Below are positions 59,652 through 64,000 of a stretch of DNA of 64,000 nt, one piece after another. Source of the stretch: Izhakiella australiensis. Lineage in GTDB: Bacteria; Pseudomonadota; Gammaproteobacteria; Enterobacterales; Enterobacteriaceae. The notes beneath the pieces were generated by a model. It had not been told where the DNA came from, made no database searches, and saw nothing but the letters and a program-made list of their open reading frames with translations. The stretch is taken from NCBI RefSeq assembly GCF_002006995.1, contig NZ_MRUL01000009.1, forward strand, positions 62,001 to 126,000, written 5' to 3'. A program made the position numbers and the translations under genes. Each line of letters starts with the position of its first letter. Positions within the stretch are counted from its first letter, which is position 1.

Positions 59652-60644
59652 TTACTGCGGCGTAAATCGGCGTAAATGTTGTACCGTTGCCAGCAAAGCG
59701 GCGCTCCAGCCGATAATGGCGGCAACCAACAGCAGCAACAGCCCTTCATCCCAGGATAACCCATGCAGCGTAAAGGTCGTGCCAAAAACCGCAGCAACCT
59801 GCGACACCACCGACTCCAGGCGCAGAACCATAATTTCCGATAGCACCAGAGAGAAGATCGCCCCGACAAAACCGAGCAGCGCGCCGCCATAGAGGAAAGG
59901 GCGTAGTATAAAACCGTCGGTTGCGCCGATCAATTTCTGCACGTTAATGGTATCACGGCGGGCAAAGATGCTGAGGCGCACGCTGTTGCCGATCACCAAA
60001 AACACGGCGATGATCATCAGCACGCCGATCATGGTGGCAACCTGGCCGGCCAGTCCGGTTAATGCCGCCAGCCGGGCATACCAGCTGTCATCCATTTTCA
60101 CTTCATCCACGCCCTGAGTTTGCGCCACCCGGTCACGCAGGGTTTTCATGGTATCGGAATTTTGAAAATCCAGCTTCGGCGTAATGATGGCTACTGCCGG
60201 TAGCGGATTCTGTTCCAGCATATCCAGCGCGCCGCCGAACCCCGACCAGTTGCGGAACTCACCGCGCGCTTCATCGCGCGACAGATAGTTAACTTTATCG
60301 ACGCCCTGCTCTTTTTTCAGCATGGCGACCACGTTCTCAGCCGCATTATCGTCGAGGGTTTTATCAAGATAAACCGTCAGCTGCGGCGCCGGATACCACT
60401 GTGTTGCCGCCTGATGTACGTTTTTCCAGGCGATATAGCAAATGCTCGGCAAGGTCAGAGAAATCGCGATTACCATCACCGTTAACAACGTTGCCAGCGG
60501 CTGGCGCCACATATCTGACAGCGTGCCGCGCAGGGCGTAGCGCCACTGCTCCTGCCAGCCGCCTTTCAGCGCTTTACTTTTCGAGGGTAGCCTCTGCTTT
60601 TGTGCTTTAGGAGCGGCCGGGCGCTTGTTACGCTTATTCACCAT
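59652..60644 (-). CDS. ftsX: Cell division ABC transporter permease-like protein FtsX
   Basis: 330 residues (E. coli 352); the N-terminal basic tail is shorter. About four membrane helices with a large periplasmic loop (about 80-190) that in E. coli binds EnvC to switch on septal amidases. The C-terminal segment ([20 protein letters not shown]) is typical of FtsX. It overlaps ftsE by 11 bp. Confidence 0.96.
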   Translation of the reverse strand: MVNKRNKRPAAPKAQKQRLPSKSKALKGGWQEQWRYALRGTLSDMWRQPLATLLTVMVIAISLTLPSICYIAWKNVHQAATQWYPAPQLTVYLDKTLDDNAAENVVAMLKKEQGVDKVNYLSRDEARGEFRNWSGFGGALDMLEQNPLPAVAIITPKLDFQNSDTMKTLRDRVAQTQGVDEVKMDDSWYARLAALTGLAGQVATMIGVLMIIAVFLVIGNSVRLSIFARRDTINVQKLIGATDGFILRPFLYGGALLGFVGAIFSLVLSEIMVLRLESVVSQVAAVFGTTFTLHGLSWDEGLLLLLVAAIIGWSAALLATVQHLRRFTPQ

Positions 60645-61302
60645 GATGGCCTCCGTGCAGTCTTCCCTGGTTAAGCGTCATCACACGGTACTGGCGACGG
60701 GCGATCAGCCCCATGTCATGGGTTGCCATCAGTACGGTGACCCCTACGCGATTAAACTCCTCAAACAGACGCAAAATATCCTCGGAAAGCGCGTTATCAA
60801 GATTGCCGGTTGGTTCATCAGCCAGCAGCACAACGGGCTTGTTTACCACCGCACGAGCGATACCTACCCGCTGCTGCTCACCGCCGGACAGCTGGATCGG
60901 AAAGCTTTTTGCCTTATCGAGCAACCCAACTTTATCCAGCGCGGCGGAAACGCGACGGCGAATATCTTCGGCGCTGGCTCCCGAAATAATCAGCGGGATG
61001 GCCACGTTATCGTAAACAGAGCGATCCATCAGCAGGTGATGATCCTGAAAAATCATACCGATCTGACGGCGTAAAAAAGGCACTTCACTATTTTTCAGAC
61101 GGCTGATGTTATGGCCGCTAAACCAGATCTGCCCGGCGCTTGGACGCTCAATACCGCAAATCAGCTTCAGCAACGTACTCTTACCGGCGCCAGAGTGTCC
61201 GGTCAGGAATGCCATCTCGCCGGGTTGGAGATGAAAGTCCACGCCCTGTAACGCCTGGCGGCCGCCGAGATAAGCCTTACTGACCTCTTCAAAGCGAATC
61301 AT
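60634..61302 (-). CDS. ftsE: Cell division ATP-binding protein FtsE
   Basis: 222 residues as in E. coli. Walker [10 protein letters not shown], signature LSGGEQQRV, Walker [14 protein letters not shown]. With FtsX it forms a mechanotransmitting complex at the septum rather than a transporter. It starts 5 bp after the ftsY stop. Confidence 0.97.
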   Translation of the reverse strand: MIRFEEVSKAYLGGRQALQGVDFHLQPGEMAFLTGHSGAGKSTLLKLICGIERPSAGQIWFSGHNISRLKNSEVPFLRRQIGMIFQDHHLLMDRSVYDNVAIPLIISGASAEDIRRRVSAALDKVGLLDKAKSFPIQLSGGEQQRVGIARAVVNKPVVLLADEPTGNLDNALSEDILRLFEEFNRVGVTVLMATHDMGLIARRQYRVMTLNQGRLHGGHHGE

Positions 61303-61307
61303 CCTAA

Positions 61308-63128
61308 TCAGTCCTCTCGGGCAAAAAGTGCCTCAATAAAATCGTCGGCTTTAAACGGACGCAAATCCTCAATACCTTCACCAACGCCAATGTAACGAAT
61401 CGGAATGCCAAACTGATCGGCAACGGAGAAAATCACGCCGCCTTTTGCCGTTCCGTCCAGCTTAGTCAGGGTAATTCCCGTCAGATTCACCGCTTCATGA
61501 AACAGCCTGGCCTGACTGATAGCATTCTGCCCGGTGCTGGCATCAATTGTCAGCATGACTTCATGAGGCGCATCCTCATCGAGCTTCTTCATTACCCGCG
61601 TAATCTTCTTCAGCTCTTCCATCAAATGCGCTTTGTTTTGCAAACGCCCGGCGGTATCGGCAATCAGAACGTCAACATTACGCGCCTTTGCCGCCTGGAT
61701 GGCATCATAAATAACCGAGGCCGAGTCGGCGCCGGTATGCTGCGCCACCACCGGAATATTATTACGCTGACCCCATACCTGGAGCTGTTCAACCGCGGCG
61801 GCGCGGAAGGTATCTCCCGCAGCCAGCATGACCGATTTTCCTTCAGACTGATACTGCCGCGCCAGCTTGCCGATGGTTGTGGTTTTACCCACGCCGTTAA
61901 CGCCAACCATAAGAATAACAAACGGGCTTTTGCGACTGATATCCAGCGGCGCATCAACTTTCGCCAGAATTTCCGCCATTTCACTTTTCAGCAGGCCGTA
62001 AAGCGCCTCTGCATCGCGCAGCTGCTTACGGCTGGCCTGCGCGGTCAGGCTGTTAATGATACGTCGGCTGGTCTCTACGCCGACGTCGGCTATCAGCAGC
62101 TGCTCCTCTAACTCTTCAAACAGATCGTCATCTATTTTTTTGCCGTGGAACAATCCGATAAATCCGGAACCCAGATTCTGTCGCGTTTTTACCAGGCTGC
62201 GTTTCAGCCTGGCAAAAAAGCCTTCGCGCGCCGGGCGCTCCTGTTCCACAGGCAGCGCCGCTTCCTCAACCTCTGCGGCCACCTGGCGGGCTAAATCGTC
62301 ATCCTGCGGCTCTGCCGCCAGCGCAGCAGCCTCCAGCTCCGCTTCCGACAGCGCGTCCGGCTGACTGTCAGACTGGCTTTGCCCGGGAGATAAATCGGCA
62401 TCCTGCGGCGTCGGAGCGTCATTCCGTGGCTCCAGCGACGTAGTAGAATCAAGATTAGCGTAGGAAGACGCGTTTTTCTCCGGGTCAACGGTTGGCGCAG
62501 CAGCGTCCTGCGGCGGCAGAGTAAACGGCCGCCCTTCAACCGGTTCCAGAGCCTCAAGACTGGCTTCGGAGAGCGCGTCCTCTCTGGGATCAACCGCAGG
62601 TATAGCGGCGGCGTCTTCCCATTCAGCCTGCATCGGATGCTGTTCTGTCGGCGCGACCTTATGCTCCGGCTCTGCATCAGCCCGATCGGCGTCTTCCCAT
62701 TCAGCCTGCACCGGATGCTGTTCTGCCGGCGCAGCCTTATGCTCCGGCTCTGCATCAGCCCGATCGGCGTCTTCCCATTCAGCCTGCACCGGATGCTGTT
62801 CTGCCGGCGCAGCCTTATGCTCCAGCTCTGCGTCAGCCCGATCGGCGTCCTCCCATTCAGCCTGCACCGGATGCTGTTCTGCCGGCGCAGCCTTATGCTC
62901 CGGCTCTGCATCAGCAGGCTCTGCATCTTCAGGCAGCCATTCTTCGGCGCTGCTTTTCTCTTCGGGTGTCAGCGTAGCCTGTGCGTCATCATCAGCGGTA
63001 ACAGCCGACGGCGCTTCAGGCGCTGCAGATTCAATCTCTTCCTGCTGCGCGGCCTGCTCTGTCTCTTTTTGCTCATCCCGCCCTAATCCCAGCCAGGAAA
63101 AAAAGCCGCGTTTTTTCTCTTTTGCCAT
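61308..63128 (-). CDS. ftsY: Signal recognition particle receptor FtsY, with expanded acidic domain
   Basis: 606 residues, about 110 more than E. coli (497). The N-terminal lipid-binding segment MAKEKKRGFFSWLGLG is kept. The acidic A domain (about 17-300) holds four 26-residue repeats, residues about 73-173 (unit AEPEHKAAPAEQHPVQAEWE...), encoded by a 78-bp tandem repeat. The NG GTPase domain is normal: GVNGVGKTTTIGKLARQY, DTAGRLQNK, TKLDGTAKGG. FtsY receives SRP-ribosome complexes at the membrane and passes them to SecYEG. First gene of ftsYEX. Confidence 0.97.
   Translation of the reverse strand: MAKEKKRGFFSWLGLGRDEQKETEQAAQQEEIESAAPEAPSAVTADDDAQATLTPEEKSSAEEWLPEDAEPADAEPEHKAAPAEQHPVQAEWEDADRADAELEHKAAPAEQHPVQAEWEDADRADAEPEHKAAPAEQHPVQAEWEDADRADAEPEHKVAPTEQHPMQAEWEDAAAIPAVDPREDALSEASLEALEPVEGRPFTLPPQDAAAPTVDPEKNASSYANLDSTTSLEPRNDAPTPQDADLSPGQSQSDSQPDALSEAELEAAALAAEPQDDDLARQVAAEVEEAALPVEQERPAREGFFARLKRSLVKTRQNLGSGFIGLFHGKKIDDDLFEELEEQLLIADVGVETSRRIINSLTAQASRKQLRDAEALYGLLKSEMAEILAKVDAPLDISRKSPFVILMVGVNGVGKTTTIGKLARQYQSEGKSVMLAAGDTFRAAAVEQLQVWGQRNNIPVVAQHTGADSASVIYDAIQAAKARNVDVLIADTAGRLQNKAHLMEELKKITRVMKKLDEDAPHEVMLTIDASTGQNAISQARLFHEAVNLTGITLTKLDGTAKGGVIFSVADQFGIPIRYIGVGEGIEDLRPFKADDFIEALFARED
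62611..62912. repeat. 78-bp tandem repeat inside ftsY, about 3.9 copies
   Basis: Units begin at 62611, 62689, 62767 and 62845, each with GCGTCTTCCC or GCGTCCTCCC. The middle units are nearly identical at the DNA level, and the fourth diverges after about 68 bp. The period is a multiple of three, so the frame is kept, adding 26 residues per unit to the acidic domain. Near identity points to recent expansion by slippage or recombination. Confidence 0.93.
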
Positions 63129-63305
63129 TGTGTTACAACACCCCTTGATGGCTGACCCGGCATCAAGCGCCCGGTTTTTTATTGTTCAGATGATTAGTTC
63201 GCTAGTCTAACACTTTCCGGCGGACGCAAAACAGCACCCTTTTTACCGTTTCCAGTAAGCGGTAACCCCGCTAAACTACGCAAAAAATTATGACGAGTTG
63301 TAAAG

Positions 63306-63908
63306 ATGAAAAAACCACGCGGCCGGGCTGAAGGCCAAATCCGCATTATTGGCGGCCAGTGGCGCGGGCGTAAGCTCCCGGTGCCGGACAGCGACGGCCT
63401 GCGCCCGACCACCGACAGAGTACGAGAAACCCTGTTTAACTGGCTGATGCCCGTCATGGTCGACGCGCGCTGTCTCGACTGCTTCGCTGGCAGCGGCGCG
63501 CTAGGACTTGAGGCGCTTTCCCGCTATGCCTCCGCCGCTACGCTGCTGGAGCTGGAGCGCCCGGTGGCGCAGCAGCTGGAAAAAAACTGCCGGACGCTGG
63601 GCGCCAACAACGCGCAGGTTATCAACACCAATACCCTAAATTGGCTATGCCAGGCTGGCGAGCCTTTTGACGTGGTTTTTATCGATCCTCCTTTTCGTAA
63701 AGGCTTGCTGGATCAGATGCTGCCATTACTGGAGCACCACGGCTGGCTGGCAGCGCAGGCGATGATCTATATTGAGAATGAAACAGAAGGCGGAGCCCCG
63801 CAGGTTCCCGCCAACTGGCATTTATACCGCGAAAAAATCGCCGGACAGGTTGCTTACCGCCTGTACCAGCGTCACCCCATAAATCAAGGAACTGAAAATG
63901 ATGATTAA
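63306..63908 (+). CDS. rsmD: 16S rRNA (guanine(966)-N(2))-methyltransferase RsmD
   Basis: 200 residues (E. coli 198). It has a Rossmann methyltransferase fold with the SAM loop LDCFAGSGALGLEALSRYA and the catalytic FIDPPFRKG motif. The N-terminal RNA-binding segment is IRIIGGQWRGRKLPV. It methylates G966 of 16S rRNA in the 30S subunit. It is divergent from ftsY across 177 bp, as in E. coli, and overlaps yhhL by 11 bp. Confidence 0.97.
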   Translation: MKKPRGRAEGQIRIIGGQWRGRKLPVPDSDGLRPTTDRVRETLFNWLMPVMVDARCLDCFAGSGALGLEALSRYASAATLLELERPVAQQLEKNCRTLGANNAQVINTNTLNWLCQAGEPFDVVFIDPPFRKGLLDQMLPLLEHHGWLAAQAMIYIENETEGGAPQVPANWHLYREKIAGQVAYRLYQRHPINQGTENDD

Positions 63909-64000
63909 TATCGGACGCCTGTTGATGGTATGCGTCTGGTTATTTTTGCTATGGAATCTGGTTGATCCTTTTCCCAAGCCGCTGCGCTATTTTGTACATG
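63898..64000 (+). CDS. yhhL: DUF1145 family membrane protein YhhL, N-terminal part
   Basis: The window ends after 34 codons. The start is ATGATG at 63898 (or 63901), overlapping the rsmD stop; AAGGA at 63887-63891 is the ribosome site. The N-terminus is hydrophobic (LLMVCVWLFLLWNLVDPFPK), matching the small inner-membrane DUF1145 proteins that follow rsmD in E. coli. Function unknown. Confidence 0.85.
   Translation, partial: MMINIGRLLMVCVWLFLLWNLVDPFPKPLRYFVH

Noticed and set aside
54-63908. Insertion sequences, prophage, CRISPR or tRNA genes
   Set aside because: Looked for transposase or integrase proteins, short regular repeats with spacers and tRNA-like folds; none was seen.

Overview
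The window is a contiguous chromosomal segment of a gamma-proteobacterium of the order Enterobacterales. It is GC-rich, has short gaps, and encodes proteins close in length and motif to those of Escherichia coli. Gene content and order follow the E. coli 76-77 min region (gntX-nfuA, malPQ, glpEGR/glpD, glgBXCAP, asd-yhgN, gntRK, yhhW, ryhB, ggt, yhhA, ugpBAECQ, livKHMGF, panM, rpoH, ftsYEX, rsmD, yhhL). Several E. coli neighbours are missing from their usual places (malT, rtc, gntT/gntU, yhhX, livJ), and a gcd glucose dehydrogenase is present. I infer a relative of Pantoea, Erwinia or Mixta; the genus is not proven by the sequence.

Layout. 0-0.8 kb: end of gntX, then nfuA behind a promoter with an IscR type-1 site. 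0.8-5.3 kb: malPQ without an adjacent malT. 5.5-7.0 kb: an AraC regulator with a LysE-type exporter. 7.0-10.8 kb: glpEGR divergent from glpD, with CRP and GlpR sites. 10.9-20.3 kb: the glycogen operon glgBXCAP. 20.7-22.6 kb: asd and yhgN.

22.6-41.4 kb replaces the short E. coli interval with accessory genes. These are msrA, a TetR regulator facing two small secreted DUF1471 proteins, gcd, a MarR-AbrB-type membrane protein pair, a 1.5-kb nearly gene-free AT-rich stretch, and an H-NS paralogue. They are followed by a compact seven-gene operon: a peptide-type ABC importer, two nucleoside hydrolases and a DHDPS/NAL-family aldolase, next to a divergent LysR regulator. This last cluster is the best candidate for an undescribed uptake and catabolic pathway.

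41.4-64 kb returns to conserved backbone: gntK and gntR with a GntR operator, pirin, the iron-responsive sRNA RyhB with its Fur box, ggt, the Pho-controlled ugp operon with six in-phase 11-bp units, the liv operon with a very stable UUCG-capped hairpin between livK and livH, and panM. Then come rpoH with a sigma-E promoter and two DnaA boxes, ftsYEX with a 78-bp tandem repeat that lengthens FtsY, rsmD and the start of yhhL.

Physiologically the window covers storage and use of glucans (mal, glg), glycerol phosphate use (glp, ugp), periplasmic glucose oxidation with gluconate phosphorylation (gcd, gntK), branched-chain amino acid uptake, iron control, the heat-shock sigma factor and membrane targeting with cell division. 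No tRNA, rRNA, insertion sequence, prophage or CRISPR array was seen.
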